Notes under the pieces: model-generated | The model's input: the letters and a program-made list of their open reading frames with translations, nothing else | The model's database searches: none | Told to the model about the DNA's origin: nothing | In this document: piece after piece, positions 1 to 7,313 of the stretch | Layout: each line of letters starts with the position of its first letter | Position numbering within the stretch: position 1 is the stretch's first letter | From: Xylophilus sp. GOD-11R | GTDB lineage: Bacteria > Pseudomonadota > Gammaproteobacteria > Burkholderiales > Burkholderiaceae_C | DNA length: 64,000 nucleotides | Direction: 5' to 3' | NCBI RefSeq assembly: GCF_033546935.1 | Contig: NZ_CP137854.1 | Location: 1,488,001 to 1,552,000, forward strand | Program-made: the position numbers and the translations under genes

Positions 1-350
1 GCCCCGAAGAAAAGACCACGCCGGCCGGCCGCTTCGCCACCGAGCCCGGCCGCAACCTGCAGGACGAGGACATCGTCTGGGTCGATTACGACGCCGCGAT
101 CTCGTTGCACCGGGTGCGTCCGCTGGCCGGCGAGCGACGGCTCGAGCGGCTGGCCAGCGCCACCGCGCGCGACAACCGCATCTCTTACGGCTGCATCAAC
201 GTGCCCGCCGCTTTCTACGACCGCTGGATACGTCCCGGCTTCGGTCGGGTCGCCGGCTGGCTGTATGTGCTCCCCGAGACGCGCACGGTCGACGCGCAAT
301 TTCATATCAACCCCGGCGGATACCACCCGCCATCGGAAAAGCCTCGATGA
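1..350 (+). CDS. L,D-transpeptidase (YkuD type), C-terminal part, cut by window edge
   Basis: The frame is open from base 3 to the TGA at 348-350, so about 115 C-terminal residues are visible and the start lies outside the window. The motif ISYGCINV (Cys codon 192-194) matches the S-x-G-C-[IV] active-site signature of YkuD-fold L,D-transpeptidases, in which the Cys is the nucleophile that cross-links peptidoglycan stem peptides or anchors lipoproteins. The downstream gene overlaps its stop by 4 nt (ATGA), which suggests co-translation. The N-terminal half and any signal peptide cannot be seen, so the role is a family-level assignment. Confidence 0.75.
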   Translation, partial: PEEKTTPAGRFATEPGRNLQDEDIVWVDYDAAISLHRVRPLAGERRLERLASATARDNRISYGCINVPAAFYDRWIRPGFGRVAGWLYVLPETRTVDAQFHINPGGYHPPSEKPR

Positions 351-937
351 AGATCGCCTGCCTCGCCTGGGGCTCCCTGCTCTGGAAAACCGCTCCGCTG
401 GCACTGGCCACGCCCTGGCACGACGACGGCCCCCCGTTGCCACTCGATTTCTGCCGGGTGGGCGATGGCGGTGAACTGGCGACCGCGCTTCACGAGGGCT
501 CGCCGCTGCAAATCTGCTGGTGGGCCCTGCTCCAGACCGGTTTGCTCGACGAAGCCCGCGAGCAGCTGCGCCAGCGCGAGCAGATCGATGCGGACCGTGC
601 CGACGGCATCGGCCACCTTCCGGCCGACCGCGCATTTCCGTTCGACGAGCGCATCCGCGCCTGGATGGCCGGCAAGCCGATCGACGCCGTCGTGTGGACC
701 GCGCTTTCGCCGCGTTTCGACGGCGTCGAAGGCCGTGCGCCCGATGCCGCCGGCGCGGCGCGATACCTGGACTCGCTCGCGAACGGGAAAAGGGACCATG
801 CGGAGCAATACATCCGCCGGATGCCCGCCCGATTCCGGACTCCGACGCGATCGGAAATCGAGCGCCGGCTGGGATGGACCCCGCTGCCGGAGGCCTTAGC
901 CGCCAGTGGCGCTCCGCGGGCGTTCGCCGCTCCATAG
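347..937 (+). CDS. Hypothetical protein, possibly gamma-glutamylcyclotransferase-like
   Basis: A 196-residue soluble protein whose ATG overlaps the previous stop (ATGA). It begins with MKIACLAWGSLLW; a short hydrophobic strand followed by GSLL resembles the YGSL nucleotide-like loop of gamma-glutamylcyclotransferase folds, but I cannot follow a full fold or a catalytic Glu, so this is only a hint. No signal peptide or membrane segment is visible. The middle is rich in acidic and basic residues and the C-terminal 15 residues are Ala/Pro-rich and probably disordered. Being tied to a cell-wall enzyme may mean a role in envelope or peptide metabolism, which is inference. Function unknown. Confidence 0.6.
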   Translation: MKIACLAWGSLLWKTAPLALATPWHDDGPPLPLDFCRVGDGGELATALHEGSPLQICWWALLQTGLLDEAREQLRQREQIDADRADGIGHLPADRAFPFDERIRAWMAGKPIDAVVWTALSPRFDGVEGRAPDAAGAARYLDSLANGKRDHAEQYIRRMPARFRTPTRSEIERRLGWTPLPEALAASGAPRAFAAP

Positions 938-942
938 CCTCC

Positions 943-963
943 AGCCGACACCCGATGTCGGCT
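943..963 (+). terminator. Hairpin just after the first operon, weak terminator candidate
   Basis: A perfect 8-bp stem (AGCCGACA / TGTCGGCT) with a 5-nt loop starts 5 nt after the stop of the preceding gene. It is not followed by a T-run, so if it terminates transcription it is either inefficient or Rho-assisted. The rest of 938-1075 shows nothing recognisable apart from the ribosome binding site of the next gene. Confidence 0.35.
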
Positions 964-1075
964 TGCACTACGTCGACGAGGGTCAATGGATGAGGCCCGG
1001 CAAGCTCTGCCTGTGCCACCGTAGCGGCAGTGGCGTCGCATCCGGCGCCGCACAGACCCATACGAAGGAGCACCC

Positions 1076-1324
1076 ATGTTGGACCAAGCTGAAGGCACCG
1101 TACAGAAACTCGCAGGCCGCGTGCAGGACGCCGTCGGCGCCGTGACCGGAGACACCTCCACCCAGGCCGAGGGCAAGGCCCGCCAAGCCGCTGGCGAGGC
1201 GCAAAAGACCTATGGGGAAGTGGTGGACCAGATCCGCGAGACCGCGGTGACCAATCCCCTGGTCAGCGTCGCCGTGCTGGTGGGCCTGGGATTCGTCCTC
1301 GGCGCGGTCTGGACCAAGCGCTAG
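1076..1324 (+). CDS. CsbD-like stress protein with C-terminal membrane anchor
   Basis: An 82-residue protein starting at ATG 1076, with AAGGAG 7 nt upstream. Residues 1-45 are a charged, Ala/Gly-rich amphipathic stretch with the EG-x(n)-K-LAGRVQDAVGAVTGD pattern of CsbD-family general stress proteins. Residues about 58-78 are a single hydrophobic helix with glycine spacing (GLGFVLGAVW) ending in TKR. That tail is not part of ordinary CsbD proteins and resembles the membrane anchor of the ElaB/YqjD (DUF883) ribosome-associated inner-membrane proteins. The likely role is membrane-associated stress protection; the exact function is not known. Monocistronic, followed by a strong terminator. Confidence 0.8.
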   Translation: MLDQAEGTVQKLAGRVQDAVGAVTGDTSTQAEGKARQAAGEAQKTYGEVVDQIRETAVTNPLVSVAVLVGLGFVLGAVWTKR

Positions 1325-1341
1325 ATCCAGGCGCTTCGATC

Positions 1342-1368
1342 AAAAAGCCCTCCGACGAGGGCTTTTTT
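1342..1368 (+). terminator. Rho-independent terminator after the CsbD-like gene
   Basis: AAAAAGCCCT / AGGGCTTTTT form a perfect 10-bp stem around the 6-nt loop CCGACG, ending in a run of six T on the + strand and preceded by five A. The matching A-tract means it could also work on the minus strand, where the IclR gene ends at 1431. Confidence 0.9.
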
Positions 1369-1430
1369 CATGGGCGGCGCCCAAATGTGGCCGACCTTCG
1401 CGGCCGTGGTGCAGCGTAGTCGAGTCGGTC

Positions 1431-2228
1431 TCACAGCCCGGCGGGCAGCAAGTTCTCCAGCGCCTCCCGCATGCGCCGCGCGATCAACTGCTGCCGCTGG
1501 CGTGGCATGCGGTCCTGCGGCGCGGCCACGCTGATCGCGGCCACCGGCTGGCCGTCGGTCGCCAGCACCGGCACGCCGACACCCAGCGTGCCTTCGATCA
1601 CATGGTTGCCCACCACCGACCAGCCGCGCTCGCGGGTCGCGGCGACCAGGATGTCCATGCGTTCAGGCGTCATGCCGCCATAGCGCGGCAGGGCCTGCGC
1701 GTTGGCCGCCACGATGGCGGCCGACTCGGCCGGCGGCATCGCCGACAGCAAGGCCAGCCCGGCAGCGCCCACGCCCAGCGGCTGGCGCCGGCCCACCTCC
1801 ACCACCAGCACCTGGATCGGCTGTGTGCCCAGCTGCCGGGCGATGCAGTGCGACATCCGGCCCTCGGCCACCACCGCGAACGACGGCTCGCCGCAGGCCG
1901 CGCTTACTCGGGCCAGCACTGGCTGCAGGCGCGCCGCCAGGTCGTCGGCTGGCGGGGGCTGCAACAGGGCCCGGGCGCGCGGACCCGGCGCGTAGCGCCA
2001 ACGGTCACGCTGGACCACGTAGCCGCTTTCGATCAGCGTCGCCAGCAAACGGTAGACGGTAGCCCGCTGCAGCCCGCAGGCGCGGCACAGCCCGGCCACC
2101 CGCACGCCTTCGCCGCGGTGCTGCAGCACTACGTCCAGCAGTTGCAGGCCGCGCCGCAGCGTGCGGCTGCCGGCATCGATCGAATCGTCCGGCTGGCGGA
2201 CGTTCTGGCTGGCGGTGGAGGAGGGCAT
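1431..2228 (-). CDS. IclR family transcriptional regulator (cluster A)
   Basis: 265 residues. The N-terminal winged helix-turn-helix (about residues 20-80, with LCRACGLQRATVYRLLATL as recognition region) is followed by the IclR effector-binding domain (GVGAAGLALLSAMP; GTLGVGVPVL; AAISVAAP). The open frame runs upstream across the divergent gene, so I chose the ATG at 2228 because it gives the normal family length of about 250-270 residues and the upstream part has no homology to the family. It is divergent from the Bug receptor gene at 2331 with a 102-bp shared control region containing a near-palindrome. IclR proteins next to catabolic genes usually regulate them in response to a pathway metabolite; regulation of cluster A is inferred from position. 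Confidence 0.9.
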   Translation of the reverse strand: MPSSTASQNVRQPDDSIDAGSRTLRRGLQLLDVVLQHRGEGVRVAGLCRACGLQRATVYRLLATLIESGYVVQRDRWRYAPGPRARALLQPPPADDLAARLQPVLARVSAACGEPSFAVVAEGRMSHCIARQLGTQPIQVLVVEVGRRQPLGVGAAGLALLSAMPPAESAAIVAANAQALPRYGGMTPERMDILVAATRERGWSVVGNHVIEGTLGVGVPVLATDGQPVAAISVAAPQDRMPRQRQQLIARRMREALENLLPAGL

Positions 2229-2264
2229 GGCGAAGAATCGATGGCGGTCGGTCGCGATGGACGG

Positions 2265-2284
2265 ATTGTCCCCCCCCGGACAGT
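2265..2284. promoter_or_regulatory. Near-palindrome in the IclR/Bug divergent promoter region
   Basis: ATTGTCC, six C, GGACAGT: 7-bp arms with one mismatch, lying 37 bp from the IclR start and 47 bp from the Bug receptor start. Position and symmetry suit a dimeric regulator such as IclR, but no binding consensus is known for this protein. The spacer is a C-run, so part of the symmetry could be chance. Confidence 0.35.
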
Positions 2285-2330
2285 CAAGCCTTGCGGCGAA
2301 CCGACCGCCACCATAAAGACGGAGACAGAC

Positions 2331-3335
2331 ATGCACTCGATTCACTCGCCCCGCCGGCGTGCGCTGGCGCTCGCCGCCGGCGTCGCCCTGGCCGGCTTGC
2401 TCGCACCGATGGCCGCTTTGGCCCAGCCCGGCGCCGCCGCTTATCCCACCAAGCCGGTGCGCCTGGTCGTGGGCTATGCGGCCGGCGGCGCCACCGACGT
2501 CATCGCGCGCCTCATCGCCATCAAGCTCAGCGAGCAGATGGGCCAGCAGTTCGTGGTGGACAACCGCGCCGGCGCCAACAGCAACGTCGGCGCCGACATC
2601 GTGGCGCACTCGCCGCCGGACGGCGCTACGCTCTACCTGTTCACCATCGCCAACACCATCAACGCGACGCTCTACGACAAGCTCAATTTCGATGCACAGA
2701 AGGACTTCGAGCCGGTTGGCCTGATCGCACGGGTGCCCAACATCCTGGTGGTCAACCCCAAGCTGCCGATCAAGTCGGTGGCCGAGTACCTGAAGTTCGC
2801 GGCCGACTCGCCCAACGGCATCACCTTCGCCTCGTCGGGCAGCGGCTCGTCCATCCATCTCTCCGGTGAGATGTTCAAGATGGTCTCCAAGGCCAACATG
2901 CTGCACGTGCCCTACAAGGGCAGCGCGCCGGCGGTGACCGACCTGCTCGGCGGCCAGGTGCAGTCGATGTTCGACAACACGCCCTCGTCGATGCCGCATG
3001 TGCAGGCCGGCCGGCTGCGGGCCATCGCCATCACCAGTGCCAAGCGCTCGCCGCTGCTGCCGGACGTGCCCACCATCGCCGAGTCGGGCTATCCCGGCTT
3101 CGACGTGCAGTCGTGGTTCGCCATCGCCGCGCCCACCGGCACGCCGCGCGCCATCGTCGAGCGGCTCAACACCGAGCTCAACAAGGCCCTGGCCCTGCCC
3201 GACGTGAAGAAGCGCCTCGACGAACTCGCCGCCACGCCCGACCCCGGCACGCCCGAGCAGCTGCGCACCTTCATCGCCGCCGAAACCAGGCGCTGGAACG
3301 AGGTGGTGAAGGCTTCCGGCGCCAAGGCCGAATGA
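2331..3335 (+). CDS. Bug/TctC-type periplasmic substrate-binding protein (cluster A)
   Basis: 334 residues. A leader with RRR at 9-11, a hydrophobic stretch and an ALAQP cleavage region (about residue 32) is followed by a Bug domain starting YPTKPVRLVVGYAAGG, with the family landmarks NRAGAN, LHVPYKGSAPAVTDLLGGQV and PLLPDVPTIAESGYPG. Bug proteins bind small, often carboxylate, ligands in the periplasm and feed tripartite tricarboxylate transporters or sensory systems; no TctA or TctB membrane gene lies nearby. It is the first gene of cluster A, 37 nt before the ligase gene. GGAG lies 7 nt before the ATG. The ligand is unknown; a di- or tricarboxylic acid processed by the ligase and lyase downstream is a reasonable guess. 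Confidence 0.92.
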   Translation: MHSIHSPRRRALALAAGVALAGLLAPMAALAQPGAAAYPTKPVRLVVGYAAGGATDVIARLIAIKLSEQMGQQFVVDNRAGANSNVGADIVAHSPPDGATLYLFTIANTINATLYDKLNFDAQKDFEPVGLIARVPNILVVNPKLPIKSVAEYLKFAADSPNGITFASSGSGSSIHLSGEMFKMVSKANMLHVPYKGSAPAVTDLLGGQVQSMFDNTPSSMPHVQAGRLRAIAITSAKRSPLLPDVPTIAESGYPGFDVQSWFAIAAPTGTPRAIVERLNTELNKALALPDVKKRLDELAATPDPGTPEQLRTFIAAETRRWNEVVKASGAKAE

Positions 3336-3372
3336 CCCGTTTCTGACACCAGCGACAAAAAGGGAGTTTTCC

Positions 3373-4893
3373 ATGTACCCCATCGACTTCTTCTGGCGAG
3401 CGGCCGAACGATGGCCCGCGCGCTGCGCCATCGATTCGCCCGAAGGCCGGCTGAGCTTCACCGAACTGGCCGCGCAGGTGCGGGCGCTGGCGGCCGGTTT
3501 CGTGGCGATCGACCCCGCGCCGCAGAGCCGGGTCGGCATCTGCGCCAAGAACAGCGCCGAACACATCGTGGCCCTGCTGGCCACGCTGGCCTGCGGCAAG
3601 GTCTGGGTGCCGCTCAATCCGCGCAGCACGCGGCCCGAACTGCGTCGGCTGGTCGACGCCACCGAGCCGACGATCCTGGTGGTGGAGGAAGCCTGTGCCG
3701 ACCTGCTCCAAGGCGCGCCCGGCCAACGGGTGCTGAGCCAGGCGGCGGGCGACGATGCCGGCATGCCCACCGTGGCCGGCCTCGTCGCCCGCCATGCCGG
3801 TGCGCCGCAGCCGGTGATCGACCTGCCGGCCGACGCCACCCAGGCGATCAAGTTCACCGGCGGCACCACCGGCGCGCCCAAGGGCGTCATGCAGCCCTAC
3901 CGGGCGTGGGTGGCCAACATCTGCAACCAGATCCAGGCCTGGGGTTTCGACGAGCACGAACGCTACGTCATGGCCGCGCCGATCACCCACGGCACCTCCA
4001 CCTATGTGCTGCCGATCCTGGCGCAGGGCGGCTGCCACGTGCTCATGGCCGATGCCGGCGCCGAGGCCGTGCGCACCGCCTTCCGCGACCGCGCCGGCAC
4101 CGTCTGTTTCATGCCGCCCACGCTGGTCTACATGCTGATGGCGCTGCCGGGCGTATCGCGTGCGGACTTCCCCTCGCTGCGCCGGCTGATCTACGGCGGC
4201 GCGCCGATGCCGCCGGAAAAGATCCGCCAGGTGCGCGACTTCTTCGGCCCGGTGCTCTGCACCACCTACGGCCAGACGGAGGCGCCGCAGATCCTCACCG
4301 CCATGCGCCCGGCGGACTTCGAAGACCCCGACAACTGGGCCTCGGTCGGCCGCATCACCTGGCTGACCGACCTGGCCATCATGGCGCCCGACGGCCGCCT
4401 GCTGCCGCGCGGCGAGGTGGGCGAGGTGGTGGCGCGCGGCGACCTGCTCATGACCGGCTACTGGCGCCTGCCCGACAAGAGCGCCGAAACCCTGGTCGAC
4501 GGCTGGCTGCACACCGGCGACCGCGGCCTGCTCGACGAGCGCGGCTACCTCTACCTGAAGGACCGCCTGAAGGACCTGGTCATCACCGGCGGCTTCAATG
4601 TCTATCCGATCGACGTGGAGAACGCGCTCGGCCAGCACCCCGACGTACACGAATGCGCCGTCTTCGGCGTGCCCGACGACAAGTGGGGCGAGGCAGTGCA
4701 CGCGGCGGTGCAGCTGCGCCCCGGCGCCTCGGAAGACGCCACGGCGCTGACGGCCTTCGTGCGCGAAAGGCTCGGCCCGGTGCACACGCCCAAACACATC
4801 CATTTCTACGAGAGCCTGCCGCGTTCGCCGGTCGGCAAGGTGCTGAAGACGGCCGTGCGCGACGACGCGCTCAAGGCGCTCGCCACCACCTGA
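3373..4893 (+). CDS. AMP-forming acyl-CoA synthetase (ANL superfamily, cluster A)
   Basis: 506 residues, full length for the family. Motifs in order: P-loop FTGGTTGAPKG (about 161-171), TTYGQTEAPQ (about 297-306), GWLHTGDRGLL, ITGGFNVYPIDVEN and the C-terminal catalytic lysine region PRSPVGKVLK. It should adenylate a carboxylic acid and transfer it to CoA in the cytoplasm. AGGGAG lies 6 nt before the ATG. It sits between a Bug receptor and a citryl-CoA-lyase-like gene, so its substrate may be a carboxylate imported through the Bug system whose CoA ester is then cleaved. The identity of the acid cannot be read from sequence; the generic annotation would be long- or medium-chain fatty acid CoA ligase, which the context makes unlikely. 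Confidence 0.9.
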   Translation: MYPIDFFWRAAERWPARCAIDSPEGRLSFTELAAQVRALAAGFVAIDPAPQSRVGICAKNSAEHIVALLATLACGKVWVPLNPRSTRPELRRLVDATEPTILVVEEACADLLQGAPGQRVLSQAAGDDAGMPTVAGLVARHAGAPQPVIDLPADATQAIKFTGGTTGAPKGVMQPYRAWVANICNQIQAWGFDEHERYVMAAPITHGTSTYVLPILAQGGCHVLMADAGAEAVRTAFRDRAGTVCFMPPTLVYMLMALPGVSRADFPSLRRLIYGGAPMPPEKIRQVRDFFGPVLCTTYGQTEAPQILTAMRPADFEDPDNWASVGRITWLTDLAIMAPDGRLLPRGEVGEVVARGDLLMTGYWRLPDKSAETLVDGWLHTGDRGLLDERGYLYLKDRLKDLVITGGFNVYPIDVENALGQHPDVHECAVFGVPDDKWGEAVHAAVQLRPGASEDATALTAFVRERLGPVHTPKHIHFYESLPRSPVGKVLKTAVRDDALKALATT

Positions 4894-4921
4894 CAAGCTT
4901 CCATCCCAGGAGACAGACCAC

Positions 4922-5722
4922 ATGACCGCATCCCTGCCCGACAAGGCCCAAGGCCCCGTCACCCGCCTCTGCACCCACACCCTCACCAGCCTGCACTACG
5001 GCGACGCCGACCTGGTCGAGGACCTGCTCGGCAAGAAGACCTTCACCGAAGTCATGCTGATGCAGATCCTGCAGCGCGCGCCGCGCCCGGTCGACATGCG
5101 CATCACCGACGCGGTGCTGATCGTGCTGATGGAGCACGGCCTCACGCCGAGCGCCATCGCTACGCGGCTCATCTACATGAGCGCACCGGAAAACCTGCAG
5201 GGCGCCGTCGCCTCCGGCCTGCTGGCCGTGGGCAGCAGCTTCGTCGGCACCATGGAGAACTGCTCGGTGCTGCTCGACCGCATCCAGGCCGCGGCCGACC
5301 CGCAGGCCGAGGCGCTGGCCATCGCTCGCCACCACAAGGCGCAGCGCAGCGCGGTGCCGGGCTTCGGCCACCACCTGCACAAACCGGTCGACCCGCGCGC
5401 CTACAAGCTGCTGGACCTGGCCCGTGCCGAGCCCGAACTCCAGGGTGACAAGGTGCGCGCGCTGGAGCAGCTCTCCACCGCCGTCGACGAGGTGGCCGGC
5501 CGCCCGATCACCATCAACGCCACCGGCGCAGTCGCCGCCTTGCTGGGCGAGATCGGCGTACCCACGGCGGTGATGCGCGGCTTCGCCGTCATCTCGCGTG
5601 CCGCCGGCCTGGTGGCGCACATCGTCGAAGAGCAGCAGAGCCCGTCCGGCCGTTTCATCTGGGACACCATCGACCACGCTATTCCTTACGTGGGCCAGGG
5701 TGGCAAGGGGGATCACGCCTGA
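4922..5722 (+). CDS. Citryl-CoA lyase-like protein (short citrate synthase fold)
   Basis: 266 residues, about 100-150 shorter than a citrate synthase and matching the stand-alone citryl-CoA lyase subfamily. Visible landmarks are MSAPENLQGAVASGLLAVGS, the conserved PGFGHHLHKPVDPR histidine region and RAAGLVAHIVEEQ. Characterised members (Hydrogenobacter type) cleave citryl-CoA to acetyl-CoA and oxaloacetate. AGGAGA precedes the ATG and the stop overlaps the next start by 1 nt (TGATG). With an acyl-CoA ligase immediately upstream, a ligase-lyase pair acting on a citrate-like or citramalate-like acid is suggested; this is inference. The product could also be a related 3-hydroxyacyl-CoA lyase. 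Confidence 0.8.
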   Translation: MTASLPDKAQGPVTRLCTHTLTSLHYGDADLVEDLLGKKTFTEVMLMQILQRAPRPVDMRITDAVLIVLMEHGLTPSAIATRLIYMSAPENLQGAVASGLLAVGSSFVGTMENCSVLLDRIQAAADPQAEALAIARHHKAQRSAVPGFGHHLHKPVDPRAYKLLDLARAEPELQGDKVRALEQLSTAVDEVAGRPITINATGAVAALLGEIGVPTAVMRGFAVISRAAGLVAHIVEEQQSPSGRFIWDTIDHAIPYVGQGGKGDHA

Positions 5723-6462
5723 TGACCGCGAGCCCCGACACGCAAAAAGAGACGGTACTGGTCACCGGCGGCAGCCGCGGCATCGGCCGCGCCACGGTGG
5801 AGCGTCTGGTGGAAGACGGCTACGCGGTGGTCAACCTCGACATCGCCGCGCCGCTGCAACTGGCGGCCGGCGAAACGCACATAGCGGTCGACGTGTCCGA
5901 CGAAGCCGCGCTGCGCCAGGCCCTGGCCGAGGCCACCGCGCGCGGCCCGATCACGCGGCTGGTGAACAACGCCGGCATCGTGCGGCCGGCCGGCATCGAC
6001 GCCGCCACCATCGGCGACCTGCACGCCGTGACGGCGGTCAACCTGGCGGCCTCCATCGCCTGCGTGCAGGCGCTGCTGCCGGCGATGCGCGCGGCGAAGT
6101 TCGGCCGCATCGTCAGCATCTCCAGCCGGGCCGCGCTCGGCAAGGGCGAACGCATCGCCTACGCCGCCACCAAGGCCGGCGTGCACGGCTTGGTGCGCAC
6201 CCTGGCGCTGGAGCTGGCGGCCGACGGCATCACGGCCAACGCCATCGGCCCGGGGCCGATCGCCACCGAGCTGTTCGAGCGGGTCAACCCGCCCGGCGCG
6301 CCGTCCACGCAACGCATCATCGACACGATTCCGCTGCGCCGCATGGGCCAGCCGGCCGAGGTGGCGCACCTGGTGGCCTCGCTGCTCGACCGGCGTGCGG
6401 GCTACACCACCGGCCAAGTGCTGTACGTCTGCGGCGGCATGACGGTGGGGCTGGCGCCATGA
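5722..6462 (+). CDS. Short-chain dehydrogenase/reductase (cluster A, first)
   Basis: 246 residues with the classical SDR features: nucleotide-binding VTGGSRGIGRA at the N-terminus, NNAG, the catalytic serine in SISSRAALGKGERIA and the YAATK Tyr-x-x-x-Lys pair, then the C-terminal TTGQVLYVCGGMTVG. NAD(P)-dependent oxidation or reduction of a hydroxy/keto group in the cytoplasm is expected. The start overlaps the lyase stop by 1 nt and its stop overlaps the next SDR start by 4 nt. It is clearly paralogous to the SDR at 12768-13538: the GRIV-ISSRA-LGK and LALEL-A-DGI blocks and the TELF-PPG segment are shared, which suggests related substrates for clusters A and B. Confidence 0.9.
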   Translation: MTASPDTQKETVLVTGGSRGIGRATVERLVEDGYAVVNLDIAAPLQLAAGETHIAVDVSDEAALRQALAEATARGPITRLVNNAGIVRPAGIDAATIGDLHAVTAVNLAASIACVQALLPAMRAAKFGRIVSISSRAALGKGERIAYAATKAGVHGLVRTLALELAADGITANAIGPGPIATELFERVNPPGAPSTQRIIDTIPLRRMGQPAEVAHLVASLLDRRAGYTTGQVLYVCGGMTVGLAP

Positions 6463-7292
6463 GTGACACCCGCGACATTCGCGCCCAGGCCTTGCCGCTC
6501 GACATGAGCGGCCGCACCGTCTTCGTGGCCGGCGGCGGCTCGGCCGGTCCCGGCTGGAGCATCGGCCGCGCCTCCTGCGTCACCTATGCCCGGCTCGGCG
6601 CCCGGGTGTGCGTGGCCGACCGCGATGCCGCATCCGCCGAGGAAACCACCGCGCTCATCCGCGCCGAGGGCGGGCAGGCCGTCACCCTGGTCGGCGACGT
6701 CGCGGTCGAATCCGATGTGGCGCGCCTCTTCACCAAGGCCCGCGCCGCCTTCGGCCCCATCGACGCGCTGCACCACAACGTGGGCATCGGCAAGACCGGC
6801 GGGCCGATGGAGACCGGGCTGGACGACCTGGAGCGCATCCACGCGGTCAACGTCGGCAGTCTGCTGCTCACCACGCGTCAGGTGCTGCCCGAAATGGCGG
6901 AGCGCGGACGCGGCGCCATCGTGGCCATATCGTCCATCGCGGGCATGCGCTACCTGGGCTATCCGCACCTGGCCTATGGCGTGACCAAGGCGGCGGTGGA
7001 GCAGTTCGTGCGGCTGGTGGCGCACCAGTACGCCGGCAACGGCATCCGCGCCAACACGGTGGTGCCGGGGCTGATCGACACCCCGCGCATCGCCCACACG
7101 GTGGCCAGGATGTTCGACGCGCAGGACCTGGACGCCGCTCGCGCCGCCCGCGCCCGGCAGGTGCCCGTGGGCCGCATGGGCAGCGCCTGGGACGTGGCCC
7201 ATGCCTGCGCCTTTTTGCTGTCCGACGCGGCGGCCTATGTGACCGGCACCGAACTGGTGGTGGACGGCGGCATCACCGGCAAGTTCGTCTGA
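6459..7292 (+). CDS. Short-chain dehydrogenase/reductase (cluster A, second)
   Basis: 277 residues; the ATG overlaps the previous stop (ATGA). The cofactor loop is unusual: VAGGGSAGPGWSIGRA instead of TGxxxGIG, an insertion of about three residues. The catalytic residues are present (ISSIAGMRYLGYPHLA and the YGVTK pair) and the C-terminus ends VDGGITGKFV. Last gene of the cluster A operon; the next gene is convergent, 21 bp away. Two adjacent SDRs may oxidise two hydroxyl positions of the same molecule or act on the substrate and product of the lyase. Specific substrate unknown. Confidence 0.88.
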   Translation: MSDTRDIRAQALPLDMSGRTVFVAGGGSAGPGWSIGRASCVTYARLGARVCVADRDAASAEETTALIRAEGGQAVTLVGDVAVESDVARLFTKARAAFGPIDALHHNVGIGKTGGPMETGLDDLERIHAVNVGSLLLTTRQVLPEMAERGRGAIVAISSIAGMRYLGYPHLAYGVTKAAVEQFVRLVAHQYAGNGIRANTVVPGLIDTPRIAHTVARMFDAQDLDAARAARARQVPVGRMGSAWDVAHACAFLLSDAAAYVTGTELVVDGGITGKFV

Positions 7293-7313
7293 TCCGCGCG
7301 GCCGGTCGGCCGG

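Noticed and set aside
2229..3890. Upstream extension of the IclR gene frame into the Bug and ligase genes
   Set aside because: The 554 extra codons are antisense to two well-supported genes and have no family similarity; the ATG at 2228 gives normal IclR length.
4922..5722. Citrate synthase
   Set aside because: At 266 residues it lacks much of the small domain; the short form matches citryl-CoA lyase-like proteins better.
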